This document shows positions 47,291 to 62,500 of a stretch of DNA of 64,000 nucleotides, piece after piece. The position numbers and the translations under genes are program-made. The stretch's first letter is position 1. Each line of letters begins with the position of its first letter. The stretch is from the NCBI GenBank assembly GCA_021397835.1, contig JAJFZO010000609.1:4218001-4282000 (forward strand). The letters run 5' to 3'. The notes beneath the pieces were generated by a model that was not told where the DNA came from, made no database searches, and worked only from the letters and a program-made list of their open reading frames with translations. This DNA comes from Moringa oleifera. Its lineage: Eukaryota; Streptophyta; Magnoliopsida; Brassicales; Moringaceae.

Positions 47291-50200
47291 ATTATGAGGT
47301 ATAAAAAAAGATTACCTATAAAGATGCCATTTGGCAAGACAATAAGGATGTACAAGGGATGGTAGAATCCTCCCTCAATAATAAATGGATAGGCTCTCAT
47401 GTAGGGAACTTCATTTGGAGTTACCAAGCGAATAATCGATTGTCATGCCATTGCCCATTCTTCATCATTGTCTGCAGAATGTTTGCAACATCGTGCTCAA
47501 AAGAACCATTACTGCTAGAGTTGCTATAAAGTAAAAATTTTGAAAAAATAAAATATTCGAAGTTGGTAACTTATCATTCCTAAAAAACATATTAACAACA
47601 TGAAAGCATGTCTAAGAAAGTCGAGGAAAAATATCAGAAAATGAATAATCAAATAAAGAAAATTTATAACAAAAAAATCAAAAAAGTGAACCTACCGAAG
47701 AAGTAACAAAAAAAACTAGTATACTGCTACAGCTGTTGCTATTGCTGGTGCTAGATCACTGCAAACGCTTAGCAACAAAAAAACATACGATTACGAGGCA
47801 TAGAAAAATATTACCGATAAAGGTGGTATTCGACAAGATAATAAGGATGCACAAGGGATGGTAGAATCCTCCCTTAACAATAAATGGATAGGCCCCCATG
47901 CAAGAAACCTCATTTAGAGTTACCAAGGGAACAATCGATTGTCATGCCATTGCTTTTTCTTTATCATTGCTTGCAGAATCTTTGCAACATTGTGCCCAAA
48001 AGAACCATTACTGTTAGAGTTCCTATGAAGTACACCTTCCAAAAAAATAAAATATTCAGAGTTTGTAACTTGACATTCCTAAAAAATATATTAATAAGAT
48101 AAAAGCATGTCTAAGAAAATCGAGAAAAAAATAAAATTAGAAAATAAGTAATCAAATAAAGAAAATTTATAACATAAAAAATCAAAAAAGTTAAAAAAAA
48201 AATCTAATACCAACAGAGGTTTAACAATAAAAGATAAGCCCGAATGAAGGAAGTCATACCTGCACCTACGAGTGAAGTAACAAAAAAATGAGTTTAGTGC
48301 TACATCTGCTGCTAATGCTGGTGCTAGATCACGGCTACCACTAAGCAACAAAAAAACATATGATTTTGAGCCAAAGAAAAATGTTAGCAATAAAGGCACT
48401 ATTTGGCAAGATAACAAGGATGCACAAAGGATGGTGCAATCCTCCCTTAACAATATATGGATAGGCCCCCATGCAGGAAACCTCATTTGGAGTTACCAAG
48501 CGAACAATCGATTGTCATGCCATTGCTCCTTCATCATTGCCTGCAGAATCTTTGCAACATTGTGCTCAAAAGAACCATTACTCTTAGAGTTGCTATGCAG
48601 TAAACCTTCCAGAAAAAATAAAATATTTGGAGTTTGTAACTTGTCATTCCTAAAAAACATATTAACAAGATGAAAAAGGCATGTCCAAGAAAATCGACGA
48701 AAAAAATCAGAAAATGAATAATCAAATAAAGAAACATTATGACAAAAAAATCAAAAAAGTGAACAAAAATCTAACACCAATGGAGGTTTAACAACCAAAA
48801 GATAAGCTCGAACATAAGAATCCGTACGTGCACCTACCAAAGACGCAACAAAAACAACCAGTCTACTGCTACATCTACTACAAGTGTTGGTGCTAGATCA
48901 GTGCTTTTGCTAAGCAACAAAAAAAACATATGATTAAGAGGCGTAAAAAAATATTACCAGTAAAGCTGCTATTTGGCAAGATAATAAGGATGCACATGGG
49001 ATGGTAGAATCTTCCCTTAATAATAAATGGATAGGCCCACACGTAGGAAACCTTATCTGGGTTACTAAGCGAACAATTGATTATTATGTCATTGTTCCAT
49101 TTTCATCATTGTGTGCAGAATCTTTGCAACATCATGCTCAAAAAACCCATTAAAGTTAGAGTTGCTATAAAGTAAACCTTCCAAAAAATAAAATATTTGG
49201 ACTTTGCAACTTATCGTTCCTAAAAAACATATTAACAAGATGAAAGCATGTCTAAGAAAATCGAGGAAAAAATTAAAATTAGAAAAAAATGATCAAATAA
49301 AAATTTATAATATAAAAAATCAAAAAAGTTGACAAAAATTCAATACCAATGGAGGTTTAACAACCAACAATTAGCCCCATTGTAGGAATCCATACCTGCA
49401 CCTACCGAAGAAGCAATAAAAGCAACTAGTTTACTATTACATCCACTACTAGTGCTGGTGCTAGATCAGTGCTTCCACTAAGCAACAAAAAAAAAACATA
49501 TGAATAAGAGGCGTAAAAAAATATTACCAGTAAAGGTGCTATTTGGCAAGATAATAAGGATGCACAGGGGATGGTAGAATCCTCCCTCAACAATAAATGG
49601 ATAGGCCCTCATGGAAGAAACCTTATTTGGAGTCACCAAGCAACCAATCGATTGTTATGCCATTGCACCATCTTCATCATTGCGCACAGAATCTTTGCAA
49701 CATCGTGCCTAAAACAACCATTACTGTTAGAGTTGCTATAAAGTAAACCTTCCAAAAAAATAAAATACTTGGAGTTTGTAACTTATCATTCCTAAAAAAC
49801 ATATTAACAAGATGAAAGCATGCCTAAAAAAATTGAGAAAAAAAATAAAATTAGAAAATGAATAATCAAATAAACAAAATTTATAACATAAAAAATCAAA
49901 AAAGTTGAAAAAGATCTAGTACCAATGGAGGTTTAACAACCAAAAGATAAGCCCGAATTTAGGAATACATACCTGCACCTATCGTAGAAGATAAAAAAAA
50001 AACTAGTTTACTGTTAGGGCTGTTACTAATGCGGATGCTAGATCACGGCTACTGCTAAGCAACAAAAAAACATACGATTATGAGGTATAGAAAAATATTA
50101 CCTATAAAGATATCATTTTGCAAGAACATAAGGATGCACGAGGGACGGTAGCATCCTCCCTCAATAATAAATGAATAGGCCCTCATGGAAGGAGCCTCAT

Positions 50201-53200
50201 TTGGAGTCACCAAGTGAACAATCGATTGTCATGCCATTGCTCGTTCTTCATCATTGCCTGCAGAATCTTTTCAACATCATGCTAAGAAGACCCATTACTG
50301 TTAGAGTTGCTATAAAGTAAACCTTTCAAAAAAAATAAAATATTTGAAATTTGTAACTTATCATTCCTAAAAAAACATATAAACAAGATGACAGCATGTC
50401 TAAGAAAATCGAGAAAAAAAAACAAAATTAGAAAATGAATAATCAAATAAGGAAAATTTATAACACAAAAAATCAAAAAAGTTGAAAAAAAATCCAGTAG
50501 CCATGGAGGTTTAACAACCAAAAGATAAGCCCGAATGTAAGAATACATACGTGCACCTACTGAAGAAGCAACAAAAAAAACTAGTATACTGCTACAGCTG
50601 TTGCTACTGTTGGTGCTAGATCACCACAAACACTACGCAACAAAAAAACATACAATTACGAGGCATAGAAAATATTACCAATAAAGATGGTATTCGACAA
50701 GATAATAAGGATGCACAAGGGATGGTAGAATCCTCCCTTAACAATAAATGGATAGGCCCCCACGCAAGAAACCTCATTTAGAGTTACCAAGCGAACAATT
50801 GATTGTCATGCCATTACTACTTCTTTATCATTACCTGTAAAATCTTTGCAATATTGTGCTCAAAAGAACCATTATTGTTACAGATGCTACGAAGTAAACC
50901 TTCCAAAAAAATAAAATTTCAAAGTTTGTAACTTGACATTCCCAAAAAATATATTAATAAGATGAAAGTATGTCTAAGAAAATCGAGGAAAAAATAAAAA
51001 TAGAAAATAAGTAATCAAATAATGAAAATTTATAACATAAAAAATCAAAAAAGATAAAAAAAAATCTAACACCAAGTGAGGTTTAACAACCAAAAGATAA
51101 GCCCAAATGAAGGAAGTCATACCTACACCTATCAAAGAAGCCATAAAAAAACATGTTTAGTGCTACACCTGTTGCTAACGCTGGTGCTAGATCACTCATA
51201 CCACTAAGCAACAAAAAAACATACGATTTTGAGTCAAAGAAAAATATTAGATATAAATGTGCTATTTGGCAAGATAAAAAAGGATGCACAAAGGATGGTG
51301 GAATCCTCCCATAATAATATATGGAGAGGCCCCCATGTAGGAAACCTCATTTGGAATTACCAAGTGAATAATCGATTGTCATGCCATTGCTCCTTCTTCA
51401 TCATTACCGGCAGAATCTTTCCAACATCGTGCTCAAAAGAACCATTACTGTTAGAGTTGCTATGAAGTAAACCTATAAAAAAAAAATATTCGGAGTTTGT
51501 AACTTGTCATTCCTAAAAAAACATATTAACAAGATGAAAGCATGTCTAAGAAAGTCAAGGAAAAAAAATCAGAAAATGAATAATCAAATAAGAAAATTTT
51601 ATGATAAAAAATAAAAAGAAAGTGAAAAAAAATCTAACACCAATGGAGATTTAACAATCAAAAGAAAAGCCGAACATAAGAATCCATACGTGCACCTACC
51701 AAAGAAGCAACAAAAACAACCAGTTTACTGCTACATCCACTACAAGTGCTGGTGCTAGATCAGTGCTTCCGCTAAGCAACAAAAAAACATATGATTAAGA
51801 GGCTTAAAAAAATATTACCAATAAAGGTGCTATTTGGCAAGATAATAAGGATGCACAAAGGATGGTAGAATCTTCCCTTAACAATAAATGGATGGGCCCA
51901 CATGCAGGAAACTTCATCTGGGGTTACCAAGCGAACAATCGATTATCATGCCATTGCTCCATTTTCATTATTGCGTGCAAAATCTTTGCAACATCATGCT
52001 CAAAAAACCCATTACAGTTAGAGTTGCTATAAAGTAAACCTTCCAAAAAATAAAATATTTGGACTTTGCAACTTATCGTTCCTAAAAAACATATTAACAA
52101 TATGAAAGCATGTCTAAGAAAATCGAGAAAAAAATAAAATTAGAAAATGAATGATCAAATAATGAAATTTTCTAACATAAAAAATCAAAAAAGTTGACAA
52201 AAATTCAATACCAATAGAGGTTTAACAACAAAAAATAAGCCCTATTATAGGAATCCATACCTGTACCTTCCGAAGAAGCAATAAAAAGATCTAGTTTACG
52301 GTTACATCCACTACTTGTGCTGGTGCTAGATCAGTGCTTCCGCTAAGCAACAAAAAAACATATGATTAAGAGGCGTAAAAAAATATTACCAGTAAAGGTG
52401 CTAGTTGGCAAGATAATAAGGATGCACAAGGGATGGTTGAATCCTCCCTCAACAATAAATGGATAGGTCGTCATGGAAGGAACCTTATTTGGAGTCACCA
52501 AGTGAACAATCGATTGTTATGCCATTGCTCCATCTTCATCGTTGCGCGTAGAATCTTTGTAACATCGTGCTCAAAACAACCATTACTATTAGAGTTGCTA
52601 TAAAGTAAACCTTCCGAAAAAATAAAATATTTGGAGTTTGCAACTTATCATTCCTAAAAAACATATTAATAAGATGAAAGCATACCTAAGAAGATCAAGG
52701 AAAAAAACAAAATTAAAAAATGAATAATCAAATAAAAAAATTTTATAACATACAAAATCAAAAAAGTTAAAAAAAATCCAATACCAATGGAGGTTTAACA
52801 ACCAAAAGATAAGCCCGAATGTTGGAATTCATACCTGTACCTACCGAAGAAGATAAAAAAAAAACTAGTTTACTGCTAGGAATGTTACTAATGTTGATGC
52901 TAGATCATGGCTACCGCTAAGCAACAAAAAAACATACGATTATGAGGTATAGGAAAATATTACCCATAAAGATGTCATCTGGCAAGATAATAAGGATGCA
53001 CAAGGGATGGTAGAATTCTCCCTCAATAATAAATGGATAGGCCCTCATGGAGGGAACCTCATTTGGAGTCACCAAGCGAACAATCGATTGTCATGCCATT
53101 GCTCGTTCTTCATAATTGCCTGTAGAATCTTTGCAACATCATGCTCAGAAGAACCATTACTATTAGAGTTGCTATAAAGTAAACTTTTTGAAAAAATAAA

Positions 53201-56200
53201 ATATTCAGAGTTGGTAACTTATCATTCCTAAAAAACATATAAACAAGATGAAAGCATGTCTAACAAAATCGAGGAAAAAACAAAATTGAAAAACGAATAA
53301 TCAAATAAAGAAAATTTCTAACATAAAAAATCAAAAAAGTTGAAGAAACTGCAATAGCCAGGGACGTTTAACAACCGAAACATAAGCCCGAATGTAGGAA
53401 TCTATACCACCTATCGAAGAAGCAATAAAAAAACTAGTATACTACTACAGCTATTGCTACTGCTGGTGCTAGATCACTGCTAACGCTAAGCAACAAAAAA
53501 ACATACGATTATGAGGCATAGAAAAATATTACCGATAAAGGTGGTATTTGACAAGAAACCTCATTTTGGAGTTACCAAGCGAACAATCCATTGTCATGCC
53601 ATTGCTTCTTCTTCATCATTGCTTGCAGAATCTTTACAACATTGTGCTCAAAAGAACCATTATTGTTAAAGTTCCTATGAAGTAAACCTTCTAAAAAAAT
53701 AAAATATTCGAGGTTTGTAACTTGTCGTTCCTAAAAAAAAATATTAACAAGATGAAAGCATGTCTAAGAAAATTTGGGGAAAAAATCAGAAAATGAATAA
53801 TCAAATAAAGAAAATTTATAATATAAATAATCAAAAAAGTGAAAAAAAATCTAATACCAATGGAGGTTTAACAACCAAAAAATAAGCTCGAAAGTAGGAA
53901 TCCATACGTGCACCTACCGAAGAAGCAACAAAAACAACCAGTTTACTGCTACATCACTGCTAGTGTTGGTGCTGGATCAGTGCTTCCGCTAAGCAACAAA
54001 AAAACATATGATTAAGAGGCGTAAAAAAATATTACCAATAAAGGTACTATTTGGCAAGATAATGAGGATGCACAAGGATGGTAGAATCTTCCATTAACAA
54101 TAAATGCATAGGCCCACATACAGGAATCCTCATTTGGAGTTACCAAGCGAACAATCGATTATCACACCATTGCTCCATCTACATCATTGCGTGCAGAATC
54201 TTTGTAACATCATGCTCAAAACAACCATTATAGTTAGAGTTGTTATAAAGAAAATCTTCTAAAAAATAAAATATTTGGACTTTGCAACTTATCTTTCCTA
54301 AAAAACATGTTAACAAGATGAAAGCAAGTTCAATAAAATCGAGGAAAAAATTAAAATTAGAAAATGAATAATCAAATAAAGAAAATTTATAACATAAAAA
54401 ATCAAAAAAATTGACAAAAATTCAACACCAATGGAGGTTTAACATCCAAAAGATAAGCCCCAATGTAGGAATCCATACTTGCACCTGCCGAAGAAGCAAC
54501 AAAAACAACTAGGTTACTCCTACAACTACGACCACTGTTGGTGCTAGATCACTGCTTTCGCTGAGCCACACAATAACATACGACTATGAGGCATAGAAAA
54601 ATATTACCTATAAAGATGCCATTTGGCAAGATAATAAGGATGCATAAGGGATGGTAGAATCCTCCCTCAATAATAAATGGATAGGCCCTCATGGAGGGAA
54701 CCTCATTTGGAGTCACCAAGCGAACAATCGATTGTCATGCCACTGCTCGTTCTTCATCAATGCCTGCAAAATCTTTGCAATATCGTGCTCAAAAGAACTA
54801 TTACTGTTAAAGTTGCTATAAAGTAAACCTTCCAAAAAAATAAAATATTCAGAGTTTGTAACTTATCATTCCTAGAAAATATATTAACAAAATGAAAGCA
54901 TGTCTAAGAAGATCGAGGAAAAAAATAAAATTAGAAAATGAATAATCAAATAAAGAAAATTTATAACATAAAAAATCAAAAATGTTGAAAAAAATCCAAT
55001 ACCCATGGAGGTTTCACAACCAAAAAATAAGCCCGAACGTAGGAATTGACACATGAACCGAACGAAAAAGCAAAAAAAAAAAAAAAACTAGTTTACTGCT
55101 ACAGCTGCTAGTATTGCTGGTGCTAGATCACTGCTAACGCTAAGCAACAAAAAAACATACGATTATGAGGCACAAAAAAATATTACCGATAAAGGTCGTA
55201 TTTGACAAGATAATAAGGATGCACAAGGGATGGTAGAATCCTCCCTTAACAATAAATGGATAGGCCTCCATGCAAGAAACCTTATTTGGAGTTACCAAGC
55301 GAACAATCGGTTATTATGCCACATCTTCTTCTTCATCATTGCCTACAGAATCTTTGCAACGTTATGCTCAAAAGAACCATTACTATTAATGTTGCTATGA
55401 AGTAAACCTTCCAAAAAAATAAAATATTCAGAGTTTGTAACTTGTTACTCTTAAAAAAATATATTAACAGGATGAAAGCATGTCTAAAAAAATTGAGGAA
55501 AAAATAAAATTAAAAAATAGGTAATAAAATAAAAAAAATTATAACATAAAAAATCAAAAAAATTAAAAAAAAAATCTAATACCAGTAGAGGCTTAACAAC
55601 CAAAAGATAAGCTTGAATGTAGGAAGTCATACCTGCACCTACCGAATAACTAACAAACAAACAAGTTTAGTGCTACACCTGCTGCTAATGCTGGTGCTAG
55701 ATGACTACTACCACTAAGCAACAAGAAAACATACGATTCTAAGCCAAAGAAAAATATTAGTGATAAAGGTGCTATTTAGACAGATAATAAGGATGCACAA
55801 AGGATGGTGGAATCCTCCCTTAACAATATATGGATAAGCCCCCATGCAGGAAACCTCATTTGGAGTTACCAAGCGAACAATCGATTGTCATGCCATTGCT
55901 CCTTCTTCATAATTGCCAGCAGAATCTTTGCAACATCGGGCACAAAAGAACCATTACTCTTAGAGTTGCTATGAAGTAAACCTTCCAAAAAAAAAAAAGT
56001 ATTCGGAGTTTGTAACTTGTCATTCTTGAAAAATATATTAATAAAATGAAAGCATATCTAAGAAAACATGAAAAAAAATCAGAAAATGAATAATTAAATA
56101 AAGAAAATTTATAATATAAAAAATCAAAAAAGTGAAAAAAAAAATCTAATACTAATGGAGGTTTAACAACCAAAAGATAAGTCCGAATGTAAGAATCAAT

Positions 56201-59200
56201 ATGTGCACCTACCAAAGAAGCAACAAAAACAACCAATTTACTACCACATTCACTACCAGTGCTGGTGCTAGAAGAGTGCTTTCGCTAAGCAACAAAAACA
56301 CATATGATTAAGAGGCGAAAAAAAATATTACCAATAAAAGTGCTATTTGAAAAGATAATAGGGATGCACAAAGGATGGTAGAATCTTCCTTTAACAATAA
56401 ATGGATGGGCCCACATGCAAGAAACCTCATTTGAAGTTACCAAGCGAACAATCAATTGTCATGCCATTACTCCGTCTTCATCATTGTGGCAAGAATCTTT
56501 GCAATATCATGCTCAAAACAACCATTACAGTTAGAGTTGCTATAAAGTAAACCTTCCAAAAAAATTTTTAGATTTTGCAACTTATTGTTCCTAAAAACCA
56601 TATTAACAAGATGAAAGCAGTCTAAGAAAATCGAGGAAAAAAATAAAATTAGAAAATGAATAATCAAATAAAGAAAATTTATAACATAAGAAATCATAAA
56701 AGTTGACAAAAATTCAATACCAATGGAGGTTTAACAACCAAAAAGTAAGCCCCAATGTAGGAATCCATACCTGCACCTACTGAAGAAGCAACAAAAATAA
56801 CCAGTTTACTCCTACAACTACTACTACTGCTGGTACTAGATCATTGCTTCCGCTAAGCAATAAAATAACATACGATTATGAGGCACAGAAAAATATTACT
56901 TATAAAGATGCAATTTGGAAAGATAATGAGGATGCACAAGGGATGGTAGAATCCTCCCTCAACAATAAATGGACAGGCCCTCATGGAGGGAATCTCATTT
57001 GGAGTCACCAAGTGAATAATCGATTATCATGCCATTGCTCGCATCATTGCCTGTAGAATCTTTGCAACATCATGCTCAAAAGAACCATTACTATTAGAGT
57101 TGCTATAAAGTAAACCTTTCAAAAAAATAAAATATTCAGAGTTTGTAACTTGTCATTCCTAAAAAACATATTAACAAGATGAAAGCATGTCTAAGAAAAT
57201 CGAAAAAAAAAGTAAAATTAGAAAATAAATTGTCAAATAAAAAAAATTTATAACATAAAAAATAAAAAAAGTTGAAAAAAATCCAATACCCATGGAGGTT
57301 TAACAACCAAAAGATAAGCCTGAACGTAGGAATCCATATGTGCACCTACCAAAGAAGCAACAAAAAAAACTAGTTTACTGCTATAGCTACTGCTACTGCT
57401 GATTCTAGATCACTGCTAACGCTAACCAACAAAAAAACATACGATTATGAGGCATAGAAAAATATTACCAATAAAGGTGCTATTTGACATGATAATAAGG
57501 ATGCACAAGGGATGGTAGAATCCTCCTTTCACAATAAATGGATAGGCCCCCATGCAAGAAACCTCATTTTGGAGTTACCAAGCGAACAATCCATTGTCAT
57601 GCCATTGCTTCTTCTTCATCATTGCGTACAGAATCTTGGCAACATTGTGCTTAAAAGAACCATTACTGTTAGAGTTGCTATGAAGTAAACCTTCCAAAAA
57701 ATTAAAATATTCGAGGTTTGTAACTTGTCATTCCTAAAAACATATTAACAAGATGAAAGCATTTCTAAGAAAATCGAGTAAAAAAATTAAAAAATGAGTA
57801 ACCAAATAAAGAAAATTTATAACATAAAAAATCAAAAAAGTTAAAAAAAAAATCTAACACCAATGGAGGTTTAACAACCAAAAAATAAGCCTGAATGTAG
57901 GAAGTCATACCTGCACCTACCGAAGAAGTAATAAAAAAACGAGTTTAGTGCTACACCTGCTGCTAATGCAGGTGCTAGATGACTGTTACCGCTAAGCAAC
58001 AAAAAAACATACGATTCTGAGGCAAAAAAAAATATTAGCGATAAAAGTGCTATTTGGCAAGATAACAAGGATGCACAAGGGATGGTGGAATCCTCACTTA
58101 ACAATATCTGGATAGGCCCCCATGCAGGAAACCTTATTTGGAGATACCAAGCGAACAATCGAGAGAAAAACTCAAAAAATGAATAACCAAATAAAGAAAT
58201 TTTATAACATAAAAAATCAAAAAAATGAAAAAAAATCTAATACGAGTGGAGGTTTAACAACCAAAAAATAAGCCTAAATGTAGGAAACCATACGTGCACC
58301 TACCGAAAAAGCAACAAAAACAACCAGTTTACTGCTACATCCACTACTAGTGCTGGTGTTAGGTCAGTGCTTCCCTAGGCAACAAAAAAACACATGATTA
58401 AGAGGTGTAAAAAAATATTACCAATAAAGGTGCTTTTGGTAAGATAATAAGAATGCATAAGGGATGGTAGAATCTTCCCTTAACAATAAATGGATAGGCC
58501 CACATGCAGGAAACCTTATTTGGAATTACCAAGCGAACAATCAATTATCATGCCATTGCTCCATCTTCGTCATTGCGTGCAGAATCTTTGCAACACCATG
58601 CTCAAAACAACCATTACCGTTAGAGTTGCTATAAAGTAAACCTTCTAAAAAATAAAACATTTGGACTTTGCAGCTTACCGTTTCTAAAAACATATTAATA
58701 AGATGAAAGCATGTATAAGAAAATCGAGGAAAAAAATTAGAAAATGAATAATCAAATAAAGAAAATTTATAACATAAAAAATCAAAAAAGGGAAAAAAAA
58801 TCTAATACCAATGGAGGTTTAACAACTAATAGATAAGCCCGAATGTAGGAATCCATACGTGCACCTACCGAAGAAGCAACAAAAACAACTAGCTTACTGC
58901 TACATCCACTACTACTGCTGGTGCTAGATCAGTGCTTCCGTTAAGCAACAAAAAAACATATGATTAAGAGGCGTAAAAAAATATTACCAATAAAGGCGCT
59001 ATTTGGCAAGATAATAAGGATGCACAAAAGATGGTAGAATCTTCCCTTAACAATAAATGGATAGGCCCACCTGCAGGAAACCTCATTTGGGGTTACCAAG
59101 CGAACAATCGATTGTCATGCCATTGCTCCATCTTCATCATTGCGTGAAAAATCTTTGCAACATCATGCTCAAAACAACCGTTACAGTTAGAGTTGCTATA

Positions 59201-59536
59201 AAGTAAGCCTTCCAAAAAATAAAATTTTTGGACTTTACAGCTTATTGTTCCTAAAAAAACATATTAACAAGATAAAAAGATGTTTAAAAAAATCGAGAAA
59301 AAAAATAAAATTAGAAAATGAATAATCAAATAAAGAAAATTTATAACATAAAAAATCAAAAAAGTTGACAAAAGTTCAATAAAATTGGAGGTTTAATAAC
59401 CAAAAGATAGGCTCCATGTAGGAATCCATACCTGCTCCTACCAAAGAAGCAACAAAAACAGCCAGTTTACTCCTAGAGCTACTATTACTACTGGTGCTAG
59501 ATCACTGCTTCCGCTAAGCAATAAAATAACATACGA
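47291..59536. repeat. Higher-order repeat region of the satellite (pentamer D-A-C-B-B', about 2.86 kb)
   Basis: Monomers fall into subtypes by linked markers. D: GAGGTATAG or close, CTATAAAGATGCCAT, CCCTCAATAATAAATGG. A: TGGTATTTGACAAG. C: GAGTTTAGTGCTACACC and ACAATATATGG. B: TGATTAAGAGGCGTAAAA and GGCCCACATGCAGG. B': the same AAGAGGCG but with CCCTCAACAATAAATGG and GGAGTCACCAAG. The order is D 47291, A 47790, C 48362, B 48933, B' 49503; D 50077, A 50655, C 51226, B 51794, B' 52365; D 52939, A 53508, B 54011; D 54583, A 55162, C 55736, B 56307; D 56875, A 57444, C 58014, B 58397, B 58963; D-like 59536. Short spacings at 47790, 54011 and 58397 reflect internal deletions. Confidence 0.8.
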
Positions 59537-62500
59537 TTGATAGGCATAGAAAAATATTACCGATAAAGGTGTTACTTGGCAAGATAATAAGGATGCACAA
59601 GGGATGGTAGAATCCTCCCTTAACAGTAAATGGATAGGCCCCCATGCAGGAAACCTCATTTGGAGTTACCAAGTGAACAATCCATTGTCATGCCATTACT
59701 CCTTCTTCATCTTTGTGTGCAGAATCTTTGCAACATCATGCTTAAAAGAACCATTACTGTTAGAGTTGCTATAAAGTAAACCTCCCAGAAAATTTAAAAT
59801 ATTCAAAGCTTGTAACTTATCATTCCTAAAATATATATTAACTACATGAAAACATGCTTAAGATAATCGAGGAAAAAATAAAATTAAAAAATGAATAATC
59901 AAATAAAAAAAATTTATAACATAAAATTATCAAAAAAGTTGATAAAAATCCAATACCAATTATGGTTTAAATACCAAAAGATAAGCCCGAATGTTGGAAT
60001 CCATACCTACACCTACCGAAGAAGTAACAAAAATAACCAGTTTACTGCTAGAGCTACTAGTGCGAGATCATTACATCCGCTAAGAAACAAAAAAACTTAC
60101 GATTGTGAGGCATAGAAAAATATTACCGATAAAGATGCCATTTGGCAAGATAATAATGATGCACAACGGATAGTAGAATCCTCCTTTAAAAATAAATGGA
60201 TAGGCCTCCATGCAAAAAACCTCATTTGGAGTTACCAAGCGAATGATCGAATGCCATGCCATTGCTCCTTCTTCATCATTTCCTATAGAATCTTTGCAAT
60301 ATCGTGCTTAAAAGAACTGTTACTGTTAGAGTCGCTATAAAGTAAACCTTTCAAAAAAAATATTCAGTGTTTGTAACTTATCATTTTCAAAAAACATATT
60401 AACAAGATGAAACCATGTCTATGAAAATAGAGAAAAAATAAAATTAGAGAATGAATAATTAAATAAAGAAAATTTTGCAACATAAAAAATCAAAAAGTTA
60501 AAAAAAAAAAATCCAATACCAATGGAGATTTAACACCAAAAGATAAGCCCCAATGTAGGAATCTAGTCCTGCACCTACCGAAGAAGCAACAAAAACAACC
60601 CATTTACTATTACATTTACGGCTACTGCTAGTGCTAGGTCAATGCTTCCACTAAGCAACAAAATAACATACGATTATGAGGCATAGAAAAATATTACCGA
60701 TAAAGGTGTTATTTAGCAAGATAATAAGGATGCACAAGAGATGGAAGAATCCTGCCTTAATAATAAATGGATGGACCCCTATGTAGGAAACCTCATTTGG
60801 AGTTACCAAGCGAACAATCGATTGTCAAGTCATTGCTCCTTTTTCATCGTTGTCTGCAGAATCTTTGCAACATCGTGCTCAAAAGAACCATTACTGTTAG
60901 AGTTCCTATAAAGTAAACGACCAAAAAAAATTCAAAGCTTATAACTTATCATTCCTAAAACACATATTAACAGTATTAAAGCATGCCTACGATAATCGAG
61001 GAAAAAATAAAATTAGAAAATGAATAATCAAATAAAGAAAATTTATAACATAAAAAAATCAAAAAAGTTGATAAAAATGCAAGACCAATGAGGGTTTAAA
61101 TACCGAAAGATAAGCCCGAATGTAGGAATCCATACCTGCACCTACCGAAGAAGTAACAAAAACAACCAGTTTACTGCTAGAGCTACTGGTGCTAGATCAC
61201 TACATCCGCTAAGCAACAAAAAAACATACGAATTGTGAAGCATAGAAAAATATTAACGATAAAGGTGCAATTTGGTAAGATAATAATGATGCATAAGGGA
61301 TTGTAGAATCCTCCTTTAAAAATAAATGGATAGGCCCCCATGCAAGAAACCTCATTTGGAGTTACCAAGCGAACTATCGAATGCCATGCCATTGCTCCTT
61401 CTTCATCATTGCTTGCAAAATCTTTGTAATATCATGCTCAAAAGAACTGTCCCTGTTAGAGTTGCTATAAAGTAAACCTTCAAAAAAAAAATATTTAGTG
61501 TTTGTAACTTATCATTCCTTAAAAACATATTAAGAAGATGAAAGCATATTTACGAAAATAGAGACAAAAATAAAATTGGAGAATGAATAATTAAATAAGA
61601 AAAATTCATAACATAAAAAATTTAAAAAGTTGAAAAAAATCCAAAGCCAATGGAGGTTTAAAAGCCTTATAAGCTTAAATGTAGGAAACCATACCTACAC
61701 CTGCCAAAGAAGCAAAAAAAAAAAAAAAAACTAGTTTACTACTATAGCTACTACTACTATTAGTGCTAGATCAGTTCTATCGCTAAGCAACAAAAAAACA
61801 TACGATTATGATGCATAGAAAAATATTACCGACAAAGGTGCTATTTGGCAAGATAATAAGGATGCACAAGCAATGGTAGAATCCTCCTTTAACAATAAAT
61901 CGATAGGCCCCCATGCGAGAAACCTCATTTGGAGTTACCAAGTGAACAATCGATTGTCATGCCATTGCCCCGTCTTCATCATTACTTGCAGAATCTTTGC
62001 AACATCGTACTCAAAACAACCATTACTATTAGAGTTACTATAAAGTAAACCTTCCAAAAAAAATAAAATATTCAAATCTTTTAACTTATCTTTCCTAAAA
62101 AACATATTAACAAGATGAAATCATGCCTATGATAATCGAGAAAAAAATAAAATTAAAAAATAAATAATCAAATAAAGAAAATTTATAACATAAAAAATCA
62201 AAAAAGTTGATAAAAATCTAATACCAATAGAGGTTTAAATACCAAAAGATAAGCTCGAATGTAGGAATCCATACCTGTACCTACCGAAAAAGCAACAAAA
62301 GAAACCAGTTTACTGCTACAGCTGTTGCTAGTGCTAGTGCTAGATCAGTGCTACCACTAAGTAGTAAAAAAACATAAGATTATGAGGCATAGAAAAATAT
62401 TACCAATAAAGGTGTTATTTGACAAGATAATAAGGATGCACAACGAATGGTACAATCCTTCCTCAGCAATAAATGGATAGGCCCTCATGCATGAAACCTC

